Origin: Dendrolimus kikuchii
Lineage: Eukaryota > Arthropoda > Insecta > Lepidoptera > Lasiocampidae
Direction of reading: 5' to 3'
Assembly: GCA_019925095.2 (NCBI GenBank)
Contig: CM034401.1
Location: forward strand, 12,559,338-12,623,337
Length of the DNA stretch: 64,000 bases
Position 1 is the first letter of the stretch. Every line of letters begins with the position of its first letter. The notes under the pieces were generated by a model, which saw only the letters and a program-made list of their open reading frames with translations, was not told the DNA's origin and did not search any database. Shown one piece after another: positions 31,413 to 42,846 of this stretch. The position numbers and the translations under genes were made by a program.

Positions 31413-34400
31413 AAGTTTATTTTTATGTTATGCGAGGGCTTTCATTTCTAACAGGGATATATTTAGCCGAGTTATTGTCAGTCATTATTTTAAGTGTAAA
31501 AATTGTTATATGTAAAACTATATACAATTATATAATTGCTGTTCCATACTTTTTTATGATCAGAACGTCTAATCTATGGTAAGTTGTTGCACGAAAACCG
31601 TTTTGTTTTCTTGCACCAGCGATACTGGAGCGTGTTTTCTGGCTATGTTTAAATGGAAGTCTGATATAACGCTGAAAAGCTTGTAAATCCTAATTAGCTG
31701 GTACCAAAGATCCTTCTTTCGATTTTTGTTGTTTCATCATTTATGACATGGTTTTTAAACCAAATCAGTTTAAAAAAAATATGTTTTGCGGTATACACAT
31801 TACAAGAACGACTGTGTTCCTTCGATCACCATAAGCTAGTGTTATGGAACCAACAGCTCAGCAAGCACCACAAGCTTAACATGTGCAAGCTCGTATGTAG
31901 CTCCCTTCCGTATCCTTGAGGGGGATAATTTCCAAACCATGCAAATTTTTCTTACTCTTGGCACCCATGAACCATCACTAAGGATGGTTGATGGGCCTTC
32001 AACTACAATAAACTACTGGCCGGTTACTATTTATTACTAACCGTTCATTTGCCTTACTATCGGTTAAATTTTGACACAAGCTCCATACAAGTAATGTCAA
32101 AATTCAGCCAACGGAAGGGTAAGTGAAAGAATAGTCAGATATAAGAACAAGCCAAATCTAATCTACAATACTTACATGTACATTTGATGACGGGGATGAA
32201 CACTTATATCTCCTAGAAAATAATATTTATAGAATAAAATCCAATATTTATGTCAGCGAAGCCGCCAGAAATGGCCTATTAGATATAAATATTAAGATTA
32301 GTATTGATCTTTCCGAATTTGGTAAAGTGATTCATTTATTCACAGATACTGCTGGAAAAGATGGGATCGGGCCAGCTGGCTTACTTAATATACTATCGCT
32401 CATCATTCTCCTGTTGCCGACCGCACTCAGATAAATTATCCGTTGCCATTTAGATAGTTAAAAATTGTACAATCATTATATATAACGAGCTAAAGGAACC
32501 AAAGGCCCCACTGTTTCTATGACTGATAAATTTCTCTCTATATTTTCACTGTTGAATACTTTGTAGTTGTGCCAACCCGAATTTATGTATTTCATTAAAT
32601 GGAATACACAAATTAACACGTTGTTTACTTCGTTTTAAGTTTCACCTCTAGTTTTGTCAATTTACCTAATTAACTCCGATAACCGCACTCAGAGTAACTA
32701 AAGAGCGATTAACTTAAAATGGAATTTATGTTAATTTGTAAAGAAATTAAAATATACGATAGTCAGAATCGATGCGAGTTTACTTAGCACTGCTTAGAGT
32801 AATGTATAGGTTTAAATCGACTCTTGAGATGATGCTGGCAAAAAAGGAAAGGTTCGTAGCTTTGTGCATTCTAATACATTATTTAAATATGACCATCCTC
32901 TTCAAATTTGGTTTGTCTGTTAGCAAAATTATTAATAATTATAATTCTTTATTAAGGATTAGACATAAATGGTGGGACCCCTCTTGTAAGTATGAAATAC
33001 CTTGTCGATTTACTTTATTCGTATTTCTATGGAATAAGTCTTAAGTCACTTTTCTATTGATTGATGGGAGACATAGTTGTAAATAATAGTGTAAAGTAAG
33101 GCATCAAATTGTTTTGAAGTTAAAGTCTCGTTAAGTGACTCTGAGTCCTGTCATCATGATATTTCTCTATATTGGTGTATCAAAATCGATTAAGAATATT
33201 TCGAATAAAAATATAGGAGATAATAAAATCTTAGCCAATTCGTATTACAGCTATAAGCATCAGTTAGTTGACCAATTTCCAAACAGAATCACACCGCATA
33301 GCCATTTAAGCGTATTCCAGACAGGCTCTAAAACCTGACATAAACTATATCATAGTGATATTATTGACTAAATGCTAAATGTAATAATCGTAGAATATGT
33401 GTAACACCATCACTATTTTCAATATATTTTATTTCTACACTGGATGAAAAAGGTCGCTCTTTAGCGATAAGACCACCCTTTATGCACAAGTAGAATAAAT
33501 AATACTAGCCTGTAAGTTTCCTGTAATTAGTGTACCACAAATAAGTTTTTATTTATATCAGAAATGTTATAAAAGTTTAATATAATAAAAATAGATTAAT
33601 TACAATTTAAATAGTTATAAAACTACTTATTATTTAAAAAGTTTTTTACCCATTTATTAAACCAATCCCTTTGTATTAGATGTTTGGAATTACTTTTGTA
33701 GTGGGCGTCAATGAACTATGGTGTTAGTACTTCTGTAGGTATGTTTCGAAACCTACGCGTCTTCTCTTATAGTTAATATAATACATATTACACCGATATT
33801 GATACACCTAATATAATTTAAATTTGCGTATTGTATGAGGGTGAGGTTTGACGTAATAGTAAAGACAGAGGGAGTATTACTCAGAGGAGGCATAGGTAAG
33901 AAAAATAGTTGCTAAATAGGATGGCACTTATATGCGTTATAATTAGTTTAAATGAGGTGCCTTATATTTTTTTGTTTTGCTCTGCATATAAAATTATGTT
34001 GTTGTGTCACCTTTATATCTTCGTTATGTTTGTGAAAAGCAGTATGGATATTACCTTCCAGGAGCTAGTGAACTGTGGATTGCTTCATTATCGTGCTGAT
34101 TCTTGGATTTAATGAATTAAAACTGAGAAAAGTAAAAAAGCGCCCATTTAATGAGAAAACTTCTAAAGAACAAATAATAAAAAAACACAAAATGTTCTTA
34201 ATTTAATGTGGGTGTTGCTATCAATGATATTGCTAGCAGGTGTAATCTGTTATAGTGGAAATCCACTCGAGTTTCTTATTATATGACGTTTTAAAAACTT
34301 TCAGTAACATTGGGAGTTAAAATAAACGTTGTTGAAATGTAATAAGCATTAAATTACTTATCAATAAAATTTTTCATTGTTAAAAAACAAAAGAGTTTTT

Positions 34401-34724
34401 CGTAAAATATAACCTATGTAAATACTTATAAGTACGGTTAAGTATTTTTTTATGACTATGTTAACCTTACAATAGTAGATGTGTATTCTCCGTCTTTATC
34501 ACCCATTAGACATACGGGAATGGCTTCTCTATATAATGCTCCCTCTATATGTAATATTCAATTCGCTTAAGGCACGTTTAACGTAATGAAGATTACAATG
34601 TCTATAGAGGAGACTGTATCACTGTTGCTGTGTACCCATTGATTGGTACACTCTTGATTTATTCAAGGTATTAATAAATCTTAATATTTTATTTTATTTT
34701 TAGCCATACAATAATAATATTATT
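31413..34724. other. AT-rich stretch with one LINE tail
   Basis: Aside from the stem-loop LINE tail at 33446-33560 no gene or clear repeat is visible. Several short ORFs (for example 33909-34112, hydrophobic) lack any supporting signal. Confidence 0.4.
33446..33560 (+). repeat. LINE 3' tail with conserved stem-loop (copy 3)
   Basis: aaaggtcgctctttagcgat and aagaccaccctttatgcaca, then taattagtgtaccacaaat, follow the order of 51781-51900. Diverged. Confidence 0.6.
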
Positions 34725-34926
34725 ATAAAAGAGGCGACAAAATAACACACAGCCAGGTGATAAGGTATTTTCTGCGTCTGGATGACTACCACCCCTGGTC
34801 CAAAGTATGCCTCCATAACAACCTTAATTTATGTTTCGGCATTAGTGGCCAGCTTCCAGTCTTCCTTAGAGAGCAGCAGCGTAACCGCTTTTCATCAGGT
34901 GGGCCGTCTGCCTGTTTGCTGAACTC
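34725..34926 (+). repeat. SINE family 1-related copy, internally deleted
   Basis: taaaagaggcgacaaaataa, accacccctggtccaaagta, catcaggtgggccgtctgcc and tgtttgctgaactcac are in the usual order. The segment between the agcagcagc and gtaaccgctt words is missing. Confidence 0.75.
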
Positions 34927-34972
34927 ACTCAAAACATATTTATTTAGTATTAATTTAAGTACATAAAAAATA

Positions 34973-35045
34973 ACACACACACACACACACACGTATATAT
35001 ACTAGTTATTTTTTTATAAAATAATATATACACACACACATATAT
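34973..35045. repeat. AC/TA microsatellites
   Basis: An (AC)n run at 34975-34992 and a second short cacacaca/tatata block at 35025-35048. Confidence 0.85.
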
Positions 35046-35795
35046 ATGTCTTATTTTATAAAAAAATGAATACCACATTTAATTTATAAAATACATATAA
35101 ATAAAAAAATATACATTAATATATATCATTATATGGTTACAAAACGCATAAATATGAAGTTTTCTTGATGTTCTGAATAAATTAAAGGAGTGCCAATCAT
35201 TGAGAGATGGTGCTAAAATGGTATAGAGGGTAGACTATTTGGAAAAAGAAAGTTTGTCACTTTCATCTTTTTACCTGTGGTAAAGCCACCAGGAGTTTAT
35301 AAAGAGAAATCTCACCCTAATGCTACAATTTTTTTTATTTCTTATGTGGAAATAAAGCAGAAATGTACATAAAATGTATATTTATAAATAAAGGTTTTCA
35401 ATACAGTGTACAATAAATGGATTTATATCATAATATAACCCTATTATCAACAAATGTTTGTATCGACATGCTTGTAAAAATATATATTAGAATTTGGAAA
35501 GTTCTCGTATATATACTGCATGTATATAACTATGGTAAGTGTGTAATAAATTTTAATCAAAATATTAAATTGTACGTGTGATGACTAGACTATTCAATAT
35601 TTACTATACACAATATTAATGATAGCCTTTTCCACATACTGAAACCCTTATTCTAATGTAATAAACAACCAGTATGTTAAACTTAAATAATAAAAACTGT
35701 TTTTACCAATTTCCAGGAAATTACTTTATTTTTTTTGTTAAGGTTGATTTACAAACTTTGACTAAGAGTTATCATAAATTTATGAAATCGTCTCT

Positions 35796-35900
35796 AAAGC
35801 TGGTGTGCTTAGACGTTAAAATAATGTTCGCTAAAAATAAGGCCTAAACTGCGATTATTTTATTATAACCATCGGTTAAATGTCTATGCACACCAGCCTA
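35796..35900. mobile_element. MITE, about 105 bp, 21-bp terminal inverted repeats
   Basis: Left end gctggtgtgcttagacgtta and right end taaatgtctatgcacaccag are imperfect complements (three mismatches or so). No coding capacity. The target duplication is not clear (aaa/cta flanks). Confidence 0.7.
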
Positions 35901-38440
35901 AGTCGTTTAACGACCGCCTATTACCACTTAATATATCTAAATATTAAGTGAAGTAAAATATTAGAAATAAATAAAGTAAACTTTTTAAAATCCAATTTAA
36001 GTTAGACTTGAATAGAACAAAACTTTACTCGGCGCTCTCTACCCATCACATTCATAATTTATACCTTAACATCAATATAATTACTACTTTTTTATTCGAG
36101 TTTCAATACCTTTAATTCCAAATCCTACGCTCGTCGGGATAAAAGCAATTACTGCGATTTTTTTTCCAAATTGGAAAAAAGGTTTTATTAGTGTTCCTTT
36201 GTTTAAAATCTATTTACGTATTAAATTTTTAAGGTTCCTTAGGCCGATATGAGACGGTTCACTTCTGTCTTTCAATATAGAAGAAGAAAGATTAATTGGT
36301 ATTCAATCGCATTTGATGATTCATGTTTATACATAAATTTGAATAATTTATTGTCATTGTACACCGTCGTGTCTTTTCAACTCTACACCTTTTAACCATT
36401 TTTATTCAATTTTAAGCTGAACCGTCTAACATCAATATTAGACAAATGGGAACAAGGGATTTAGAAATTCCTCATATCCATCTGTCTCCATGATAGTAAT
36501 ATTCGATGAAAAGTATTGGGGTATATATGGAGGGAATTTGGTAGGAAGGTGTATTTAATATTTCGTTACATAATGGTGTAGTATAATTCGAATAAAAAAT
36601 GGGGTTTCCATGAAATTACAAAAAAATGTGGACATTATTCACCTCTATGAAACTTCACTGTGTGTACACGAATATATTCTTAGCCCATTTTTTATTTGTT
36701 GTGTTTTCCCAAACGCGAGTATATGCTTGCGGGTATTGTGTTACTAATATTATACTAACTTTATGCTAATAATTATTTGGAAACACAAACACTCATCGTC
36801 TCCCCTGCGGCCTCGCTTTTATAAATGTTTGTTGAATATCAAGGAATTCTTGCTTATTATGGATATACATAATACTTTAGATCATTATTTTAATTTTTTA
36901 TTCTCGTAATTAATCGTTATTTGTTATCCGCCGCAGTCCATGCTTTTGATTCTTTTTTTAAACCTCGGGAACGAACCGATTATTATATAGTTGGGTACAT
37001 TCGGTAACGGAATTAGGATGTTTTTAATTCTAAAATTTAAGGTAGTTTTCGTGAAATAAGGTTTGAAGATTACACGAGCGTAGCTAAATATATTGATTAA
37101 TTATTATAAATTTTGGTATATACGAAGTATTGATAACGGCGATCAACGATAGACACTTTCTATTCCAAGAAGTGTAGTTAGTTTTGCAATTGAAGGCAGT
37201 TGCAAAAGCTCACTTCACTTGTCGGAATAGAAAGTGAGTATGTATAAGCGTGGATCCTTATTCAACTTGTATCCGACTGAAGCGTGGAATACATAGTCAT
37301 ACATATACGTATATTAATCGAACATAATTAAGGAGAATGTTACAAAGAGTCTATGTTACTTCATATTATAATCATTACTTCATATTGTACTCATTGCTTC
37401 ATATTGTACTCATTACTTCATAATGTATTCATTAATATAATATGAAGTCATCGAACCAGGCAAGTTAAGCTATTGAAATATTGTTACGTAAAGTCGGTTT
37501 TAACACTGGCACGTGTAAGTCAATCGCCACCAACCCAACCGCATTATAACCAGCCAAATTTTTTGTCGATAATGAATTTTCGAAGTGCGAGCGCTGCAGG
37601 GTAAATCCATGAGCCAATTTGTAAAATTTTACATCTACGGAATTTACGAATTTTTTACAGACGTAAGCAAGTCACGTGTGATTACCGGAGTGTGTCCTTT
37701 CTATCTAAATTGAATTTTTGCAGAACGCGTTCACACAATTTTATTATTTTTATTGACAAATGCACACAAACAGGCAGACGAACCACTTAACGGAAAGATA
37801 CCAAGGCGTCGCCGCCCTCGAAGAAATTTTATGACGTCCTTTTTAAGTCACCCCATACCGTAGTCCAAAAGGAAAACCTTGGCGGGAAGTTCTCTTCAAG
37901 TTATTGTATGCGGAATAACCGTTATAGAGAACAGTGATGTCAAGCATGGCATCTCAAGGAAATGAGCTAGTGGTGCTATTCTGCATTGTTCACACCTTCA
38001 GCCTTTACATCATGCTTATGGTTTGTTTAAAAGTATAGCTTTATATTTATTGGTTAGTAATCCTATAGGAAATAAAATAGGTAAAAATAATAATATATAT
38101 ATACATAAATATTTCTGTGACCGGTTAGTTCACCGTTGTACGCTGTTTTGAAACATCAATAGAAAATTCGCTCGCACTTGGAAACGAGTTTATATTACTG
38201 TCGTTCTCATATTAGCAAAGGCTGACCCGGCGGAATATTAACTCTTATTTATTATTATTATTGACACAGTCCAGATTATCGACGTAGACCTTTATCGTGG
38301 AAAGCAAACTGTCCTAAATCAACATGGCAGTTTGTCCAGGCGCACTTGTCTCGAGAATAAGGGCGCCTTTAGCTAGCAATCTCATAATTTTACGACGTAT
38401 GTTCATATGTGAGATACATATTTATGCCAAGGACATTATG
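35901..38440. other. AT-rich stretch with one hairpin and a SINE scrap
   Basis: Holds the hairpin at 37149-37237. At 37772-37800 caaacaggcagacgaaccac is a scrap of the SINE 1 tail in minus orientation, followed to about 37990 by a less AT-rich unassigned segment (aaggcgtcgccgccct). Otherwise nothing recognised. Confidence 0.45.
37149..37237. mobile_element. Hairpin MITE-like element, about 89 bp
   Basis: cactttctattccaagaagt at 37152 pairs with acttgtcggaatagaaagtg at the right end, and ttttgcaattg pairs with cagttgcaaaa around a short loop near 37190. Confidence 0.7.
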
Positions 38441-38442
38441 TA

Positions 38443-38584
38443 CAGTCGTGGTATAAAGAGGTTCGCCAGTTTTCAAATTGATTCATTTAACGTTCTGTTA
38501 AAATGTTTGCAGTACTGTTTCTTGTACTCGTGCAAGCAAAAGTCGGTTTTAATTAAGGTGACAAACCTTTTCATACCGCGAGTG
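38443..38584. mobile_element. Tc1-like MITE with TA target duplication, 142 bp
   Basis: Left end cagtcgtggtataaagaggt, right end acaaaccttttcataccgcg then agtg; the right end reversed reads cactcgcggtatgaaaaggt, matching the left terminus. TA flanks both sides (38441-38442, 38585-38586). A half copy is at 19432-19505. A SINE 1 body follows 20 bp later. Confidence 0.75.
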
Positions 38585-38605
38585 TACATAAGTTTAATAA
38601 TCTGT

Positions 38606-38838
38606 ACCAGGTGGTGGGGCATTTGCCGACTGGATGGCTACCACCCTGGTCTAAAGTATGTCGCCATAACAACCTTGAGTTGTGTTCCGGCATTAGTGAC
38701 CAGGTTCCAGTCTCCCTTAAGAGAGCAGCAGAGCATTTGTAGCACCTTTCGTGTTGTTGCAAATGTTCATAGGCGATGGTAACTGCTTTCCATCAAGTGG
38801 GCCGTCTGCCTGTCTGCTGAACTTCTGCAATAAAAAAA
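38606..38838 (+). repeat. SINE family 1 body and tail
   Basis: accaggtggtggggcatttg through gttgtgttccggcattagtg to ccgtctgcctgtctgctgaa and aataaaaaaag. The head is absent. Confidence 0.8.
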
Positions 38839-39487
38839 GTAAGATATAGAAATGTCAACTTTTACTTTTTTATTAATTAGAACTATTGTTTACGAAGATT
38901 TAAATTTAGACACAGAAATTAAAATCTTGCCGAAACGTGAATGGCCTTGTCGCCCACAACAATTGTTTTCCAGGTAACTAACCCCTTTTCTAAGGATAAA
39001 TAAAAAATTCAAATTAATATTTTTTTATATTTATACGTTTGTTTGTACCTTCTTCACGGCCTTAGAATGAAGAGATAATTATAAATGTAGGTATATATGC
39101 AAGTACATTCTACAATGAGGGTGAACATACGATACTTTTTATCCTGAAAACTGTGATAGTCTCTAGAGAAAGTATAAGATAATATCGTGGGAAGCTTTAG
39201 TAACAAATGAACTTTAATGTAGTAAGTTTTCATTTATCAGCTCTTTAAACTTTAAAATGTTATTTGTATCATACTATCAACATCTGCAATTAGAAACTAC
39301 TAATTTAGTACTATTAACCTCTTAACATAAGAGATCATGTTTAAAACTAAATACTTTTGTAAACAAGTTAAATGACTATAAAGTAACGTTGGAACCAGCT
39401 GTGAATGTAAACAAAAATAAGTTTATCTGTTAATATTGTTTTGAGGCAGTCTAGTGCCTGAAATAATATTATGTTTAAGTTAAGGTA
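38839..39487. other. AT-rich stretch before the R1-type insertion
   Basis: No gene seen. At 39110-39180 the words gatactttttatcctgaaaa recall the Helitron-like repeats, but the match is too short to define a copy. Confidence 0.4.
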
Positions 39488-40455
39488 AGACGTTAAATGC
39501 CTTGGGAAGAGCGCCTCAGACACCCCAGCGCGGGCCTTGCCACCATAGAGGCGGTGAGGCCCGTCCTGCAGGACTGGACAAAACGAAGACACGGCACCCT
39601 GACGTTCCGGCTGACACAGCTCCTTTCGGGGCACGGTTGCTTCGGAAGGTACCTGTGTGGCCTAGGCCGCGAGCCAACGTCAGGGTGCCATCATTGCGAC
39701 ACCGGCGACGAGGATACGGCGCTGCACACCCTACAGGTATGTCCTGCCTGGACAGAGCAGCGCCGAGACCTCGTCGCCATTACCGGATTGGACCTCTCGC
39801 TCCCGGCCGTGGTCCGCACCATGGTCGGGAGCCGTACCCGATGGGACGCCGTCTCCTCCTTCTGCGAGCGCGTTATGCTTGCGAAGGAGGAGGCGGAACG
39901 GGAGCGTGAGCGCACATCACTGCTCCGCTCCCGCCAAAGGAGGACGCGTCGGCGCCGGAGGGCCAGCCAGGACCTTCGGCCACCATAAGCGGGCGGCGTG
40001 GGTGGGGCCTCTTGGGGTATATAGGTTCTCACTCACCTGCACATGCCGTCGAGATGGGGGCGTGGCGTGTTCCGCGCGCGTCACCTCTCCTCCTGTGGGG
40101 CGACTTACAGACCGCTTCACGCCTAGAGAGACTGAAGATGCCGGGGGTAAAGTAGTCCCCCGGCAGTGGAAGAGGCCTCGCGGGGCCCACACCTGCCAGG
40201 GCTGCGGAGAGGCCAGGTCATATACCCGTAGCCCTGGCATAAGGCGAAGGACGGAACACCCAGGGGTTTTAGTGGGTATCCTTAACCGGGAGTGGCAATA
40301 GCATGGCACCAGTTCTGACTGGGCATGCTAGTGCCACCCACGATCTGGCGAATCCCACACTAGGTCGCGAATTATCCCCCCAAGGTTCTGCCCTTGTCGC
40401 GGCTTAGTCCTCAATCGGATTTCCCCCGGTAAAAAAAAAAAGACGTTAAACGCCT
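39488..40455 (+). mobile_element. 5'-truncated R1-type LINE with poly-A tail and 15-bp target duplication
   Basis: The direct repeat agacgttaaatgcct (39488-39502) and agacgttaaacgcct (40441-40455) differ at one base and bracket a GC-rich insert ending in about ten A (40431-40440). That is the full signature of target-primed reverse transcription with 5' truncation. The insert carries the end of ORF2 and a 3' untranslated region of about 440 bp. The sharp GC contrast with the flanks and the near-perfect duplication suggest a fairly recent insertion. Confidence 0.93.
39503..39988 (+). pseudogene. C-terminal part of R1-type LINE ORF2 with CCHC zinc knuckle
   Basis: About 160 codons open from the truncation point to the TAA at 39986-39988. 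It reads PWEERLRHPSAGLATIEAVR, LTFRLTQLLSGHGCFGRYL, then CHHCDTGDEDTALHTLQVC, a C-x2-C-x9-H-x4-C knuckle, PAW, and a basic, Arg-rich end. LT.RLTQ.L.GHG.FG.YL followed by C..C....D...H.L..C..W is characteristic of the end of R1-clade proteins. No start codon of its own: the ATG at 39497 belongs to the target duplication. No endonuclease or RT domain remains. Confidence 0.85.
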
Positions 40456-40797
40456 ACTTACGAAATGATTCATTGAATGTCTTATAAGCATAGGTAAAAT
40501 AGATAGCACGGAGCTGTAGTACGTACCTTAATGGCTACAAACATCCTATTCCAATCATGGACTATGCAGGTTCGATAACTGGTTGTGGAGAATGCACTGC
40601 TTAGGTAAGTTTTTGTAACTTGAGCATGTTGTTACAATAATCACGTGTTTACAGCATAGTAAAATATCGCGAAGAAACTTAGACATCGAGTGTATTCGTT
40701 CGAGAAATCCGCTAATCCACCTTCTGCAAGCGTAGCAGGTATAAAATTTTATTTATTAAAAAATGAGAAAGCCCTAACCCAGCAATGGCTGTAATGA

Positions 40798-41285
40798 ATA
40801 AAACTACGTTTTACCGAAGCGCGGTAATTTATTTGACTTTTATTATTCTGACGTTTCGGCAACTTTTCAGTAGCCATGATCACGGAAGACAAAAATGTTA
40901 AGTGTCAATGAGTATTGTTAAAGTTTTATTTAGCCTACTGCCAACTTGTACATTTTAATTATTTAGTGTTAATTTTTTATGGTCATTATACTCTGTGGGA
41001 GTCTAATCTAATTTACCACCGCTTCGCAACATGTTGTGGCTTGAAGAGAAGAAGCGGCGCAAGAAACTCTTCAGCAACATGCCTAGCTCTAATAATTTAA
41101 TATGATATTACAATGTAAAATAACAAGGTAAAATAAAAGTAATTGTCAGTGAAGTTGATTCGTGTTACTGTGGCCGAAACACTGGAATAATAAAAATTAT
41201 ATAAATTGCCGCGTTTAAAACACTTAAAACATAGTTTTAACCTGAACTTATATACTAGTCACGTAAACTTAAGAAAATATTATGT
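40798..41285 (-). mobile_element. Foldback-family element, most complete copy, about 490 bp
   Basis: Left arm ataaaactacgttttaccga, gcgcggtaattt; right arm aattgccgcgtttaaaacac ... acatagttttaac, in inverted orientation, followed by the outer acttaagaaaatattatg. The stem tgatcacgg and ctgacgtttcggc lie at 40852-40890, and the conserved module is inverted at 41009-41082. No ORF beyond the module. TIR-bearing and non-coding, so a non-autonomous DNA element or a composite; see findings. Confidence 0.75.
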
Positions 41286-41357
41286 GAACTAGCAATGGTA
41301 TGTTTAAGCCTAGTATTTTATGTATCTATGTATTTCAGGTAGTAAATTTGTAGGTGA

Positions 41358-41362
<5 letters not shown>

Positions 41363-41448
<86 letters not shown>
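41363..41448. repeat. (TA)43 microsatellite
   Basis: 86 bp of uninterrupted TA, directly left of the maT copy at 41451. The 63-residue ORF reading YIYIYI is an artefact. Confidence 0.97.
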
Positions 41449-41450
<2 letters not shown>

Positions 41451-41451
<1 letters not shown>

Positions 41452-42846
41452 AGACCAGCCATAAGTTCTGTTACAAATGAAAATGCATTTTTTTTAAATA
41501 AAGTAATGTAATATTATTAAAATTTATACCTACATATTTATTAAAGTCTCAGTAAAAAAGAAAAAAAAATCTATTCGAAATGGCCACCTTTGGCTTTTAT
41601 ACAGGCCTTTAATCTGTTTGGCCACGAATCTATGGATTTACGCACTGTTTCCAAGGGAAATTTTGCCACTGTTTGCTCCAAAGATTCTTCTTATGGGGTG
41701 TTAAAGAAAATAGGATTGCAGTGATCGCCTTGCACAAAGTGGGTATGGAGCCGTCGGTCGTATTGCGGACACTTCAAAAGCTTGGTATCAGCCGTATGTT
41801 CGTATATCGTATTATCAACAGATACAGCAACACTTCGTCTGTCGAATACCAGAAAAGAACGGGGCGGCCGCGTGCTGTTACAGTTACAAAGGCTGTTAAT
41901 GCTGTTAAAGCCAGAATTCGTCGAAACCCCATTATGGAAGCAAAGAATGTTATCGCGAGAAATGAAGATTCTCGTTAGGACTCTGTCGCGTATTATAAAA
42001 TAAGACCTGAAGCTCGGTGCTTCTCGTCGATATACAGGACATGCCCTAAATTAATCTTTACAATTAAATAGAGTTCATCGATCAAAACGCCTTCTGTCGC
42101 GATACGCAGGTGAAATGCACTAAAATATCCTCTTTACCGATGAAAACATTTTCACGATTGAAGAACACTACAATAAGCAAAATGATAAAGTGTACGCTAA
42201 CAGTTCTAAAGAAGCTGCTCAAGTGGTCGGAAAGGTACAACGTGGTTATCATCCTGCGTCAGTGATGGTTGGGTGGGGCGTGTCTTATCAAGGAGTCACA
42301 AAACTACATTTTTGTGAAAACGGAGTGAAAACTTCAGCCAAAGTGTATCAAAATACAGCCTTGGATCATGTTGTGAAACCTCTCAGCAATACACTTTTTA
42401 AAAATATACCGTGGACTTTCCAGCAGGACTCTGCACCTGGTTACAAGGCACAAACTACCCAAGCCTGGCTTGAAACCAACGTTCTGGAGTTTATAAGAGC
42501 TGAAGACTGGCCCTCATCTAGCCCAGACCTCAACCCTTTAGACTTCAAATTATGGTCAGTTTTAGAGGACATGGCCTGCTCTAAACGACACGGCGACATT
42601 GCGTCTCTTAAAAAATCTTTGGAGCAAGCAATGGCGAAATTTTCCTTGGAAACAGTGCGTAAATCCATAGATTTGTGGCCAAACAGATTAAAGGCCTGTA
42701 TAAAGCCAAAGGCGGCCATTTCGACTAGAATATTATTTATTTTTTGCTGAGACTAATAAACATGTAGGTATAAATTTTAATAATATTACATTACTTCATT
42801 AAAAATAAATGCATTTTCATTTGTAACAGAACTTATGGCTGGACTA
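41451..42846 (+). mobile_element. maT transposon copy 4 with duplicated, inverted 3' end (240-bp inverted repeats)
   Basis: Right end: gtaacagaacttatggctgg ending acTA at 42846. Left end: TAgaccagccataagttctg at 41451, the complement with one change. The similarity goes on inward for about 240 bp: 41451-41690 is the reverse complement of 42610-42846, including the last 35 or so transposase codons in antisense (ttcgaaatggccaccttt against the end of the ORF). At about 41692 the sequence switches to the beginning of the transposase gene. So the original 5' end has been replaced by an inverted 3' end. Confidence 0.9.
41693..42720 (+). pseudogene. maT (DD37D) transposase, copy 4, nearly complete catalytic half
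   Basis: The N-terminal region begins WGVKENRIAVIALHKVGMEP at the junction and lacks the initiating Met codon. GRPRAVTVTKAVNAVKARIR follows; then frame changes and stops between about 41940 and 42190, where FTDEN (first catalytic Asp, near 42136) is readable. From 42190 the frame is open for 186 codons: VYANSSKEAAQVV, WTFQQDSAPGYKA and WPSSSPDLNPLDFKLW, with the second and third Asp 37 residues apart. All three catalytic Asp codons are intact, unlike copy 2, but the gene is interrupted. Confidence 0.9.

Noticed and set aside
33909..34112. Hydrophobic 67-residue ORF as a possible transmembrane exon of the Beat gene
   Set aside because: No acceptor and donor in the needed phase were found, and the composition is as expected from AT-rich DNA.
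39502..40309. Several long ORFs in other frames of the R1-type insertion
   Set aside because: GC-rich shadows; only the frame with the CCHC knuckle matches a known family.
41320..41511. ORF with repeated YI residues
   Set aside because: Translation of the (TA)43 microsatellite.
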